A stretch of DNA of 64,000 nt from positions 221,877 through 285,876 of the forward strand of contig NZ_BMTV01000003.1 in NCBI RefSeq assembly GCF_014649855.1, written 5' to 3'. Under the pieces are notes generated by a model. That model did no database searches, was not told the DNA's origin, and saw nothing but the letters and a program-made list of their open reading frames with translations. This DNA comes from Streptomyces roseolus. Lineage in GTDB: Bacteria; Actinomycetota; Actinomycetes; Streptomycetales; Streptomycetaceae. Of the stretch, positions 16,958-24,569 are shown in pieces. The position numbers were made by a program, and so were the translations under genes. Numbering within the stretch: position 1 is the first letter of the stretch; each line of letters opens with the position of its first letter.

Positions 16958-17497
16958 TCAGCCGGTCAGGAGGGCGCCCGGGAGGAGGACCAGGGCCACG
17001 GTGAAGCCGGCCATTCCGGCGCGCAGCCAGCCGTACTTGATCGAGACGATCCGGCTGTTCTCGATGAGGGAGGTGAGGACGGCGGAGTCCGGTGAACGGT
17101 CGGTCTCCCGCAGCGCTTCCTCCAGGGCCGCCCGGCCGTGGCGCGCGGCGCCCCGGATGTCGGCGAAGTGGGTGAGCGGCGCGCCGGGGCTCCAGTCGAC
17201 GGCGCGGTAGCGCGGGACGACGGCCATGAGCAGGGCGATCAGGGAGACGAGGAAGCAGACGGCGCCCGTCCACCACATGACCTGGCCGAGGGCCGCGAGC
17301 TGCGTGGGGTGCCAGCCGCGTACGGCGAGCACGCCCACGAGCGCGGCCGCGGCCATGCCCTGCGCGGCCACGAGCACGGAGCCCTTGGTGTCGGCGCGGG
17401 CGGCCTCCAGGCGCAGTTCCGCGAGGAGCCGTTCGGCCGTGCGCCGTCCCGGTACCGGGGCGGGCGTCGTCGGCGGCGGCTGCGGGTCGGCGCTCAT
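16958..17497 (-). CDS. Pycsar-effector-like (PycTM-type) membrane protein
   Basis: A 179-aa protein with the layout of the Pycsar system effector family. An amphipathic N-terminus carries LLAELRLEAARADTKGSVLV. Two membrane helices follow (about residues 40-62 and 70-97), then a conserved linker (WSPGAPLTHFADIRGAARHG), a helix with SLIENSRIVSIKYGWLRAG, and a third membrane helix. The E-ADTK and FxDIR motifs match this family as I recall it. Its start overlaps the SPFH stop (ATGA). In known Pycsar systems such proteins damage the membrane when cyclic CMP or UMP is made. A cyclase-like gene lies three genes upstream, which supports that reading. Confidence 0.7.
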   Translation of the reverse strand: MSADPQPPPTTPAPVPGRRTAERLLAELRLEAARADTKGSVLVAAQGMAAAALVGVLAVRGWHPTQLAALGQVMWWTGAVCFLVSLIALLMAVVPRYRAVDWSPGAPLTHFADIRGAARHGRAALEEALRETDRSPDSAVLTSLIENSRIVSIKYGWLRAGMAGFTVALVLLPGALLTG

Positions 17498-18738
17498 CGC
17501 GGCGGCCTCGGGGGCGTCGGGTACCCGAAGACCTCGCCGGTCCCGCCGTCCTCGCCGGTCCCGGCCCGCTCCGCGTGCTCCGCGGGCGGCGGCGGGGCCT
17601 GGGGCGGGAGCGGCCCCGCCTCCTCGCCCGCCCAGGGGCCCGCCCCGGGGGCCGTCTCCGGGGCCGTCGGCCCGGCCGCGCCGGGTGGCAGCCGCCGGTC
17701 TCCGCCCTGGTACAGCTTCGCGCTGAGGACCTCCTTCATGACGTTCGCCGCGAGCCGCCGCGGTTCGTCCATCTGGTGCTCCTCCAGGCCGCCGGGCCCG
17801 CCGCCGAGCGCCTGGAGGGCGACGTTGAGCTGGTTGTCCATCAGCCGGAGCTGGTCGGCCCGCAGGTTCTCCATGACGAGGCGGGTGTCCTCGGGGTGCC
17901 GGGCGAGCTGGAAGGCCATGGCGGCGGGGCCGCCGCGCTCCAGGTAGTACGTGTAGAAGTCGATCTTCTGCGCCTCGATCGCCTGGAGTTCGAGCTCCTG
18001 GTTCCCGCGGGCGACCCGGCGCTCGTGGTCGAGGGCCTGGCGTTCGAGCTCGACCTGGTGCTGCTGCCGGCCCTGCGCCAGGGCGCGCTCCGCGGCCAGT
18101 TCGTCCTCGCGCATGAGGAGGACGTGCCGGGGTTCGAGCTGCTGCCGGGCGAACTCGATCTCCCGCAGCCGCCGGGCCTGTTCGAGGGTGGCCTCGTCGC
18201 GCCGGATCTGGAGGCCGCAGTGGACCGCGAGCCCGGCCCGGGCGCCGATGGGTCCGGCGCTTTCGAGGGCCTTGCGGGCGTGGAGTTCGGCGGCGGCGCT
18301 GTCCTCCATGGCGTAGCCGCGGAGCACCGGCCGGAGGATCTGTTCGACGGAACGCTGCACGAGGGCGGGTACGTTGCGCTCCCCGCTGGCGACGAACGCG
18401 GCCGGGTCGGTCACCTGCCAGGTGCAGTCGAGCGAGGCCTCGAAGAGGAAGGCGTCGTTCTGGCTGGCGAGCGCGAGCACGGCGGTCGCCTCGTGGCGCC
18501 CGGTGTCGACCTCGTACACGCTGGTCCAGCGGCGGGTGGCGAGCTCGGTGCGGCTGGGGCGGCTCGGCGGCGGGAAGGCGTCGAGCGCTCCCTGCGCGGT
18601 GGTGAAGACGAGCGCGTGGTCGATCCGGGTGGCCCGCAGCGGCTTGAAGCGGGACAGCTCCTGGATGGTGATCACGGGATCGACGAGGACGGTGTGACGG
18701 TGGGCGTCCTGCTGCCACTGGGGCGGCTGGTTCATCAT
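17494..18738 (-). CDS. SPFH/band-7-like coiled-coil protein
   Basis: A 414-aa protein. Residues about 15-215 resemble a band-7/SPFH domain (YEVDTGRHEATAVLALASQN, then DAFLFEASLDCTWQVTDPAA, then VQRSVEQILRPVLRGYAME). A charged coiled coil follows (residues about 215-300, EARLREIEFARQQLE and ELERQALDHERRVARGNQ-type heptads). A Pro-rich tail ends the protein. The ATG pair at 18738/18735 overlaps the STAND stop codon, so translation is coupled. Such scaffolds oligomerise on membranes. Its place between the STAND-like protein and the membrane effector suggests a platform for them. That is inference from context. Confidence 0.7.
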   Translation of the reverse strand: MMNQPPQWQQDAHRHTVLVDPVITIQELSRFKPLRATRIDHALVFTTAQGALDAFPPPSRPSRTELATRRWTSVYEVDTGRHEATAVLALASQNDAFLFEASLDCTWQVTDPAAFVASGERNVPALVQRSVEQILRPVLRGYAMEDSAAAELHARKALESAGPIGARAGLAVHCGLQIRRDEATLEQARRLREIEFARQQLEPRHVLLMREDELAAERALAQGRQQHQVELERQALDHERRVARGNQELELQAIEAQKIDFYTYYLERGGPAAMAFQLARHPEDTRLVMENLRADQLRLMDNQLNVALQALGGGPGGLEEHQMDEPRRLAANVMKEVLSAKLYQGGDRRLPPGAAGPTAPETAPGAGPWAGEEAGPLPPQAPPPPAEHAERAGTGEDGGTGEVFGYPTPPRPPR

Positions 18739-21113
18739 CGTGACGCTGCTCCTTGGAACGGTTCGTACGAGGGGCCGGAGGGGTCGGAAGGGCCGGCGGG
18801 GGCGGTGGGCCGCGCTCCGGTGAGGGCGTCGCGCAGCCGGAGGGCGGCCGCCACCGGCACGGGGCCGAGGGCGGCGTCCGCCGGTTCGGCCCGCAGGTTC
18901 TCCAGGAGGTAGGCGAGCCGGCGGTGGTCCTCGACGGAGACGGCGAGGAGCGGCAGCAGTCCGGCGAGCGCGGTCTCGGCGCCCGGGTCTGTGTCCGCGG
19001 CCCGCACCCAGGTGCGCAGCGCGTTGAGCCCGGACGCCGAGCAGGCGGGGTCGTTGAGGACGCTGCGCCAGAGCGCGGCGAGGGCCTGGCGCAGGGCCGC
19101 GCCGTCCGTGCCGGGGGTGGGGTCGGCCCGGCCGAACAGGTCGAGCAGCAGCGGGCGGCCGAAGCCGTCGGGGCCGTCGGTGGGGCCGCAGGCGTGCACC
19201 AGGGTGCGCAGCACGAAGTCGCGGGTGGTGCCGCGGGCGAGGCCCGGGAGGTCGGCCCACAGGTCGGCGGCGGCGCCCCAGTCGCCCCGGCCGGCCGCCT
19301 CCTGTCCGCCCGCGAGGAGGAGGGCGGCGGCGGACTGGGCGAGCTCGTCGCGTTCCTCCGCCCAGCCGCGGACCGGCCCGCCGCGCGCCTCCATGCGCCG
19401 TACGGCCTCGGTGAGGGCGGGCAGGGCCTCGTGGGGGAAGGCGTCGCCGACGAGGGCGTAGGCGCGGACCGCGGTCCAGCGCAGCCGGTGGTCGGAGGCG
19501 GTGCACCACTCGGCGAGGATCCGGGAGACGTGCGGGGCGCCGAGGTGGTGGGCGAGGGCGAGCGCGTTGGCGGCGGCGAGCCGGGCCCGCAGCCTGCGGT
19601 CGCCGGCCCAGCCGCGGACGAGGAGGGCCATCGCGGACGGCAGGTCGGCCTGGGTCATGACGGCGGCGGTGGCGGCGGCCCGGGTGCGGACGACGGGCCG
19701 GGGGTCGTCGGCGAGCAGCCGCAGCCACCTGACGAGGGCGGGGCGGGACGAGGGGTGGCCGGTCCAGACCTCGCGGAGCAGGGTGAGCGCGGTGAGCTTG
19801 TCGCGGAACTGGACCTTGGTCTGGAGCACCGGTCCCCACTCGGTCTGCTCCGGCTCCTGGTAGCGCTCGGCGAGGGCCTGTTCGACGCGCTGGGCGCTGG
19901 AGGTGCCGAAGACGGGGATGCGGGCCGGTTCGCCGGGGTTCTCGATGCGCTGGAGGAGCCCGTACAGGCTGTCGCCGAGTTCGGCGGTGAGGGGGTAGGG
20001 GGCCTCGTCGAAGGTGGCGAGGGCGATCAGGAACGCCTTGTCGTGCAGGGTGTGTTCGGCGCTGTCGAACCAGGCGCGGACCTGTCGTTCGGCGGCGACG
20101 TGCCCGAAGGAGCCGAGCGCGGCGAGCGTGACGGTGCCGCGGGCGTGACCGGCGACGTGGTCGGCGAAGCGGGCGGTCTCGGCGACCGGCCGGTGGTGGG
20201 AGAGGACGGCCTTGACCTCGGCGAGCCCGAGGAGTTCGGCGACGTCCCGGCCGGCGAGGTCCTTGGTGCGCAGGTGTCCGGCGAGGAGGGCGGCGGGCTC
20301 GGGCGGCCGCCACGCCACGTGGCCGGTGCCGGCGGGGACGACGGGGTGCGGTCCGGTGACGAGGACGAGGTGGCCGTCGGTGGCCCGGAGCCGTTCGCCG
20401 AGGGCGCGCAGGTGGTGTTCGAGCAGGGGGCGCTCGGGGGTGGCGGCGAAGTCGGCGACGAAGTGGCCGCAGCCGTCGCGGAGTTCACCGGCGAGACGGC
20501 CGGCGCCGAGCCCCGGGTCGAGGGCGCGGTAGGAGCGGGCGCCGGCCTCGCGGAGCAGCATCAGGGCGGCGGTGCGGCGGCCGGTGGTGGCGGGTCCGGA
20601 GAGGATCACGACGCGGCGCGTCCTCAGCGCGTCGAGCGCGCGCCCGAACGGCCCGTCCTCCTCCTGCCCCTCCCCCTCCCCGGCACCGGCACCGTTCCGC
20701 CCTTCCGCGCGCGGCCGTACGAAGTGCCGGGCCAGGTCCTCGACTTCGGCGGCGGGGATCTCGCCGGAGCGCTCCTCGGCGTCACCGCCGAGGTGGTACT
20801 CGACCACCTTGCCGCCGAGGACGACGTCGCCGGTGACGTGGCCGCCGCTCACCCCGTGCTGGTCCCCGGCGACGACGGAGCCGCCGATGCGGGTGGAGTG
20901 GCCGAGCATGAAGCCGGGGCTGTGGCGGTAGAGGTCGCGGCGGGAGTGCCAGGCGTACTCGGTCTCGGTGCCGGTGTCGGTGCCGTCGTCCTCCGTCGCC
21001 GTGCCGCCGTCGGCGGCGGGCGCGCCCTCGGCCGGCGGCGGGGCGGCGGTCGCCGCGTACGGCGGTGCGCCCGGCTCGCCGGGGGCGGGGGGCTGCTCCT
21101 GGGGGGTGCTCAC
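18735..21113 (-). CDS. STAND-like P-loop protein with amyloid-like motif and HEAT-like repeats
   Basis: A 792-aa protein in three parts. Residues 1-110 are disordered and end in a Gly-rich motif (residues about 76-101, VAGDQHGVSGGHVTGDVVLG) shared with the adjacent cyclase. Residues about 155-430 form a P-loop NTPase-like domain. Its Walker A is degenerate, GPATTGRRT at 173-181, where Lys would be expected at the first Arg. VVILSG and HLVLVTGPH strands are visible. Residues about 500-780 are helical HEAT-like repeats (SRPALVRWLRLLADDPRPVV, RTRAAATAAVM and others). GTG at 21113 overlaps the cyclase stop. By analogy with NLR/STAND proteins this would be a sensor or adaptor. The loss of the Walker Lys argues against normal ATP hydrolysis. 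Confidence 0.65.
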   Translation of the reverse strand: MSTPQEQPPAPGEPGAPPYAATAAPPPAEGAPAADGGTATEDDGTDTGTETEYAWHSRRDLYRHSPGFMLGHSTRIGGSVVAGDQHGVSGGHVTGDVVLGGKVVEYHLGGDAEERSGEIPAAEVEDLARHFVRPRAEGRNGAGAGEGEGQEEDGPFGRALDALRTRRVVILSGPATTGRRTAALMLLREAGARSYRALDPGLGAGRLAGELRDGCGHFVADFAATPERPLLEHHLRALGERLRATDGHLVLVTGPHPVVPAGTGHVAWRPPEPAALLAGHLRTKDLAGRDVAELLGLAEVKAVLSHHRPVAETARFADHVAGHARGTVTLAALGSFGHVAAERQVRAWFDSAEHTLHDKAFLIALATFDEAPYPLTAELGDSLYGLLQRIENPGEPARIPVFGTSSAQRVEQALAERYQEPEQTEWGPVLQTKVQFRDKLTALTLLREVWTGHPSSRPALVRWLRLLADDPRPVVRTRAAATAAVMTQADLPSAMALLVRGWAGDRRLRARLAAANALALAHHLGAPHVSRILAEWCTASDHRLRWTAVRAYALVGDAFPHEALPALTEAVRRMEARGGPVRGWAEERDELAQSAAALLLAGGQEAAGRGDWGAAADLWADLPGLARGTTRDFVLRTLVHACGPTDGPDGFGRPLLLDLFGRADPTPGTDGAALRQALAALWRSVLNDPACSASGLNALRTWVRAADTDPGAETALAGLLPLLAVSVEDHRRLAYLLENLRAEPADAALGPVPVAAALRLRDALTGARPTAPAGPSDPSGPSYEPFQGAASR
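20811..20873. repeat. 63-bp repeat, copy in the STAND-like gene
   Basis: This segment matches 21131-21193 in the cyclase gene at 56 of 63 positions by my count, including an identical 22-bp run at its start. It encodes the shared Gly-rich motif in the same reading frame in both genes. The identity at DNA level suggests a fairly recent duplication or gene conversion as well as protein-level selection. Confidence 0.8.
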
Positions 21114-21988
21114 GCCTGGCTCCCTTCGGTGCCGCCGAGGACGACGTCGCCGTGGACGGTGCCGCCGCTGACGCCGTGCTGGTTCCCGGCGACGAAGGAG
21201 CCGTGGACGACGGGGTTGCCGTGGAAGTGGAAGACGGGCGCGGACCGCGCGGCCTTCGGCTCCGGCTCCCGCTCCGGCTTCGTGCCCCCCTTCGCCTCCT
21301 GCGCGGGGGGAGGCGGGGCGGCCCCGGCCGGCGACGGCCGCGGTACGGGACCGGGCGAGGCCGTCGTCTCCGCCGCCCGCGCCTGCTCGGGGTCCGCGGG
21401 CCGCCCCTCCCCCTGGTGGATCCAGGCGGCCAGCACGCCGTCCTTCACCTCCACGTCGGCGGGTCGGAAGAGCTCCGGCCTGACGCCCCGGTGCCCGTGC
21501 CGGACGATGCCCTCGTAGACGGGCGCGCTGACGGCGAGGACGGCGTGCTCGCGGGGGCGGGCGGCGAGCGCCGCGCGCAGGACGTCGGCGTCGAGCAGCC
21601 GGCACGCCTGGTTGAGGTCGTGGCCCACGATGCCGCCGGTGGTCCTGGCGTGGGGGTCGTGGGCGACCTCGCCGGAGGCGAGGACCATCCGCAGGCGCAT
21701 CTGCGCGCTGTCGGAGGCGAGCAGGTTGTGCTCGTGGAGCAGGTCGGGGGCGGTGGTGAGGAGGGCGCGCAGCAGGGCGGTCTTGGCGACGTCCCCGCTG
21801 AGGAGCACGATCAGGCCGTCGCCCCGGTCCTCGCGGTACTGCTGGGTGGGCTCGACGCCGGCCGCCTCCAGCGTCCGGTCGACGAGATGGTTCAGACGGC
21901 GCCGGAGCACGGCCTGCACGACGTCGTCGCGACGGCTGAACTTCTCGATGTCGAGGAGCAGGATGGTCCGGTTGACAGGCTCGCGCAT
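21110..21988 (-). CDS. Class III nucleotide-cyclase-like protein with C-terminal amyloid-like motif
   Basis: A 292-aa protein. Residues about 7-200 form a class III adenylate/guanylate/pyrimidine cyclase-like domain. The first metal Asp is D13 (ILLLDIEKFS) and the second is D57 (EDRGDGLIVLL), at the usual spacing. The NxxxR motif is N126 and R130 (GHDLNQACRLLD). The substrate base cannot be predicted from this. Residues about 205-250 are a Pro/Lys linker. Residues 262-286 carry the Gly-rich motif shared with the next protein. ATG at 21988 follows GGAAGG. The cyclase heads a five-gene overlapping run. It could supply a cyclic nucleotide to the Crp/Fnr regulator and the PycTM-like protein. Activity is inferred from intact residues. 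Confidence 0.7.
   Translation of the reverse strand: MREPVNRTILLLDIEKFSRRDDVVQAVLRRRLNHLVDRTLEAAGVEPTQQYREDRGDGLIVLLSGDVAKTALLRALLTTAPDLLHEHNLLASDSAQMRLRMVLASGEVAHDPHARTTGGIVGHDLNQACRLLDADVLRAALAARPREHAVLAVSAPVYEGIVRHGHRGVRPELFRPADVEVKDGVLAAWIHQGEGRPADPEQARAAETTASPGPVPRPSPAGAAPPPPAQEAKGGTKPEREPEPKAARSAPVFHFHGNPVVHGSFVAGNQHGVSGGTVHGDVVLGGTEGSQA
21131..21193. repeat. 63-bp repeat, copy in the cyclase gene
   Basis: Partner of 20811-20873 (56/63 identical). It encodes the C-terminal Gly-rich motif of the cyclase-like protein, ending seven codons before its stop. Confidence 0.8.
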
Positions 21989-22085
21989 GGGCGCCTTCCA
22001 CGGGTGACGGGGCCTTCGGTGGGGCCGGGGGGATCGCGACGATGTCAGTCGCGGGGGGCTCGGGGCGACGGCAGCGGACACACCG

Positions 22086-22109
22086 CTTCTGTGACCGTGT
22101 GCACAGAAG
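22086..22109. promoter_or_regulatory. CRP-like operator upstream of the cyclase operon
   Basis: A perfect inverted repeat with 8-bp arms CTTCTGTG and CACAGAAG and an 8-base spacer. The core reads TGTGA-N6-GCACA, one base from the classic CRP consensus TGTGA-N6-TCACA. It lies 98 bases before the cyclase start and 81 bases downstream of the Crp/Fnr gene stop, on the side expected for control of the cyclase operon. Binding by the neighbouring Crp/Fnr protein is inferred. Confidence 0.65.
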
Positions 22110-22189
22110 GCCGGGGGTCGTGCGTCGCGGGGCGTACGGAGGCGTCCGGGGCGCGCGGGGGTGACGCGGAGGCGCCCCGGGGGGGGCGC

Positions 22190-22876
22190 TCAGGTGGTTC
22201 CGGCGCGCGCTATCCGGCGGAGTACGTCAGGTCGCACGACGACGAGGCCGCGCCGGCCGGTGCGTACGATGCCGCGTTCGCGCAGCTGTTTGAGGAGGCG
22301 CGCGACGGCCTCGCGGGAGGCGCCGACGGAGCCGGCGAGTTCGCTCTGGGTGAGTCCGGCGGTGAGCTGGACGCCGTCGGCGGACTCCTCGCCGTGGGTG
22401 CGGATGAGTTCGAGGAGCAGCAGCGCGAGGCGTTCCTGCACGTTGAGCGAGGCGTACTGGACGCGGCGGCGGTCGCTGTCACGGGTGCGGTCGGCGGTGA
22501 GGGCGAGCAACTTGCGCGCGATGCGGGGGCGTTCGTCGAGGAGGGCGCCGAAGCGGTCGGCGTCGAAGGCGAGGGCGTCGACGTGTTCGAGGGCGGTGAC
22601 GGTGGCGCCCCGGGGCCGGCCGCTGAGGAGGGCCTGTTCGCCGACGATGTCGCCGGGGCCGCGGAGGGCGAGGAGCGCCTCGTAGCCGTTGGGGGCGGCG
22701 GAGGTCACCTTGGCCCAGCCGGCGAGGACGACGAGGACGTGGGTGGAGGGTTCGTGCTCGCGTAAGAGGATCTGGCGCGCGGGGAAGGCGAGGGGGCTTC
22801 CGTCGCGGAACAGCGCCTGTCTGTCGTCGGATTCCAGCCGCGCCACGAAGGGGACCTGGTCCTCGAACTGCGTCAC
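22190..22876 (-). CDS. Crp/Fnr-family cyclic-nucleotide-binding transcriptional regulator
   Basis: A 228-aa regulator. The cyclic-nucleotide-binding domain covers residues about 5-125. Its phosphate-binding cassette is visible as GDIVGEQALLSGRPRGATVT, keeping the Gly-Glu and the phosphate-contacting Arg. The C-terminal winged helix carries the recognition helix in LTQSELAGSVGASREAVARL. I chose the GTG at 22876 because GGGAG lies seven bases before it and the upstream extension is Arg/Gly-rich. It is upstream of, and on the same strand as, the cyclase operon, with a CRP-like palindrome between. The intact cassette suggests real nucleotide binding. It is not an Fnr iron-sulphur sensor because the N-terminal Cys cluster is absent. 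Confidence 0.9.
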   Translation of the reverse strand: MTQFEDQVPFVARLESDDRQALFRDGSPLAFPARQILLREHEPSTHVLVVLAGWAKVTSAAPNGYEALLALRGPGDIVGEQALLSGRPRGATVTALEHVDALAFDADRFGALLDERPRIARKLLALTADRTRDSDRRRVQYASLNVQERLALLLLELIRTHGEESADGVQLTAGLTQSELAGSVGASREAVARLLKQLRERGIVRTGRRGLVVVRPDVLRRIARAGTT

Positions 22877-22939
22877 CTGTCTTCTCCCGCCCCGCCCGCC
22901 TCTTCTGGGCCGTTTCCGCGCCTGAGACAAGCCGGGAGG

Positions 22940-24247
22940 TTAGCGCATCGCGGAGGGAGGTTCCTCCCGGGCGCCGGAGAGGACGGCGGGGGTGGGGCCG
23001 TCGGGGCGGACGGTGAGGCCGTAGGCGGTGCGGTGGGGGCGGGAGCGGAGGCGGGGCACCGGGCCGGGCAACAGGTGCTCGAGGAGGGTGACGGACTCGC
23101 GGAGGGCGAACTGGAGGCCCAGGCAGGCGCGGGGGCCGATGCCGAAGGGCAGGTAGGCGCCGGGGTGTCCGGGGCGGCGGCCGGGGGCGGTGAAGCGGGT
23201 GGGGTCGAAGTCCTCCGGTTCCGGCCAGAGTTCGGGGTCGCGGTGGGTGAGGTAGGGGCAGACGAGGAGGTCGGTGCCGGCCGGCAGGGCGTGACCGGCG
23301 AGGGTGTCGGCCTCGGCGGCGTGGCGGGGGAGGATCCAGGCGGAGGGGTAGAGCCGGAGCGTCTCGTGGACGAGCGCCTGGACGGCCCGCTGCCGCTCGG
23401 GCGAGCCTTCGGGGCCGGCGGCGAGGGCGTGGGCGCGGGCCTCGGGATGGCGGTCGAGGAGGAGGTACAGCCAGGTCAGGGTGGTGGCGGTGGTCTCGTG
23501 TCCGGCCACGAGGAGGGTGACGAGTTCGTCGCGGATGAGCCGGTCGGTGTACTCGGGCCTGCTCTCGGCGGCGTCGACGAGGACGCGCAGCAGGCCGGGG
23601 CCGTCGGGTCCGGCGTCGGCGCCACGGGCGGCGCGGACGGCCCGTTCGGCGACGGCGTCGATGCGGGCGATGTCGGCGGCGACGGCGGCCTGGGCGGCGA
23701 ACGCGTCGGCGGGCAGGCTCGGCAGGACGGCCACCACCTCGGCCACGGCGCCGAGTTCCGCCTCGGTGGCGGGGTCCAGCGGGTGACCGGTGAGGGCGCG
23801 CCAGATGGTGTCGAGGGCGAAGCGCCGCATCTCGTCCCCGAGGTCGAAGACCTCGCCGGTGCGGGCGTACTCCTTCCAGCGCGCGGCCGCCACCTGGGCG
23901 GCGGCGGCGATCCGCCCCTCGTAGCGGCGCATGCCGGGGCCGGTGAACTGCGACTGGAGGAGGCGGCGCTGGCGCTGCCAGGCCTCGCCGGTGGCGGAGA
24001 GGACGCCGTCGCCGACGAGGACGCGGGCGCGGTGCGAGCGCTTGACGTACCGGTCGGGGTGCTGGGCGAGGACGTGCCGGACGGCGTCGGGGTCGGTGAC
24101 GAGCACGGTGGGCGCGGCTCCGGGCGCGGGACGGAACGCGCCGACGCCGCCGAGCCGTTCGCGCACGAGGGTGAGCAGGTCGACCAGCTCGCCCCCGTCG
24201 GCGCGCCACCGGGTCACGAGGTCGGGGTCGAGTTCGGGGATGCCCAC
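22940..24247 (-). CDS. Cytochrome P450
   Basis: A 435-aa cytochrome P450. The I-helix oxygen-activation motif is LLVAGHETTATTLTW (residues about 243-257), the K-helix is ETLRLYP, the PERF-like region is DFDPTRF, and the haem-binding loop is FGIGPRACLGLQFA with the axial Cys. The sequence layout (WQRQRRLLQSQFTGPGMRR) resembles CYP102/fatty-acid-type and CYP-like actinobacterial enzymes with a longer N-terminus. GTG at 24247 has GGAG seven bases upstream. No ferredoxin gene is adjacent. The substrate is unknown. It lies beside the Crp/Fnr gene but is not obviously part of that operon. Confidence 0.92.
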   Translation of the reverse strand: MGIPELDPDLVTRWRADGGELVDLLTLVRERLGGVGAFRPAPGAAPTVLVTDPDAVRHVLAQHPDRYVKRSHRARVLVGDGVLSATGEAWQRQRRLLQSQFTGPGMRRYEGRIAAAAQVAAARWKEYARTGEVFDLGDEMRRFALDTIWRALTGHPLDPATEAELGAVAEVVAVLPSLPADAFAAQAAVAADIARIDAVAERAVRAARGADAGPDGPGLLRVLVDAAESRPEYTDRLIRDELVTLLVAGHETTATTLTWLYLLLDRHPEARAHALAAGPEGSPERQRAVQALVHETLRLYPSAWILPRHAAEADTLAGHALPAGTDLLVCPYLTHRDPELWPEPEDFDPTRFTAPGRRPGHPGAYLPFGIGPRACLGLQFALRESVTLLEHLLPGPVPRLRSRPHRTAYGLTVRPDGPTPAVLSGAREEPPSAMR

Positions 24248-24470
24248 GGAACGGCTCCTGTTCGGCGCCCGCACGCCCGCGCGTGCGGGGAGGGTGGCGC
24301 ACGGTCACCTCGCACTGTAGGGGCGGGGCGGCGCGGGGCGACAGCGCGCCACCGGACGGGAGCCGTCCCGTTCCGGCGTGAAGCGGGCTTTGTTCGGGGG
24401 GTGTTCGGGGGGAGCTCGGGGGCGGGTGAAAGGAGGATCGATACGTCGACTCCGTTGACGTGCTCGCAAC

Positions 24471-24487
24471 AGTAAGGAAGCTTTACT
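24471..24487. promoter_or_regulatory. Candidate operator palindrome, GTAAGG-N3-CTTTAC type
   Basis: AGTAAGGAAGCTTTACT is an imperfect inverted repeat (AGTAA/TTACT outer arms) lying 83 bases before the secreted CBM2 gene. A close variant, GTAGGAAACCTTAC, lies upstream of the secreted phosphoesterase at 32811. The shared form suggests one regulator for extracellular carbohydrate-associated enzymes. The regulator is not identified. Confidence 0.45.
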
Positions 24488-24490
24488 GAC

Positions 24491-24525
24491 AACTGAGAAC
24501 TGAGAACTGAGAACTGACAACTGGC
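24491..24525. repeat. Five tandem 7-bp units (AACTGAG)
   Basis: Three exact AACTGAG units are followed by AACTGAC and AACTGGC, in the leader of the secreted CBM2 gene. It is a short simple repeat, prone to slippage. Whether its copy number matters for expression is unknown. Confidence 0.85.
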
Positions 24526-24569
24526 AGCTGTCGGCCGGCAGCCGACATTCGGCAGGAGGAGACGACCCC

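Larger units (their letters stand above)
24248..24569. other. Intergenic region between P450 and the secreted CBM2 protein
   Basis: These 322 bases are non-coding. They hold a divergent promoter region, a GTAAGG-type palindrome (24471-24487) and five 7-bp tandem units (24491-24525), described separately. The GC content drops noticeably around the repeats compared with the flanks. Confidence 0.6.

Noticed and set aside
22940..24247. P450 as a tailoring enzyme of the siderophore or part of the cyclase operon.
   Set aside because: It is over 12 kb from the siderophore locus, has no iron box, and is separated from the cyclase genes by the Crp/Fnr gene. No evidence links it to either.
24491..24525. 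CRISPR-like array.
   Set aside because: The units are 7 bp in direct tandem without spacers, and there are no cas genes.
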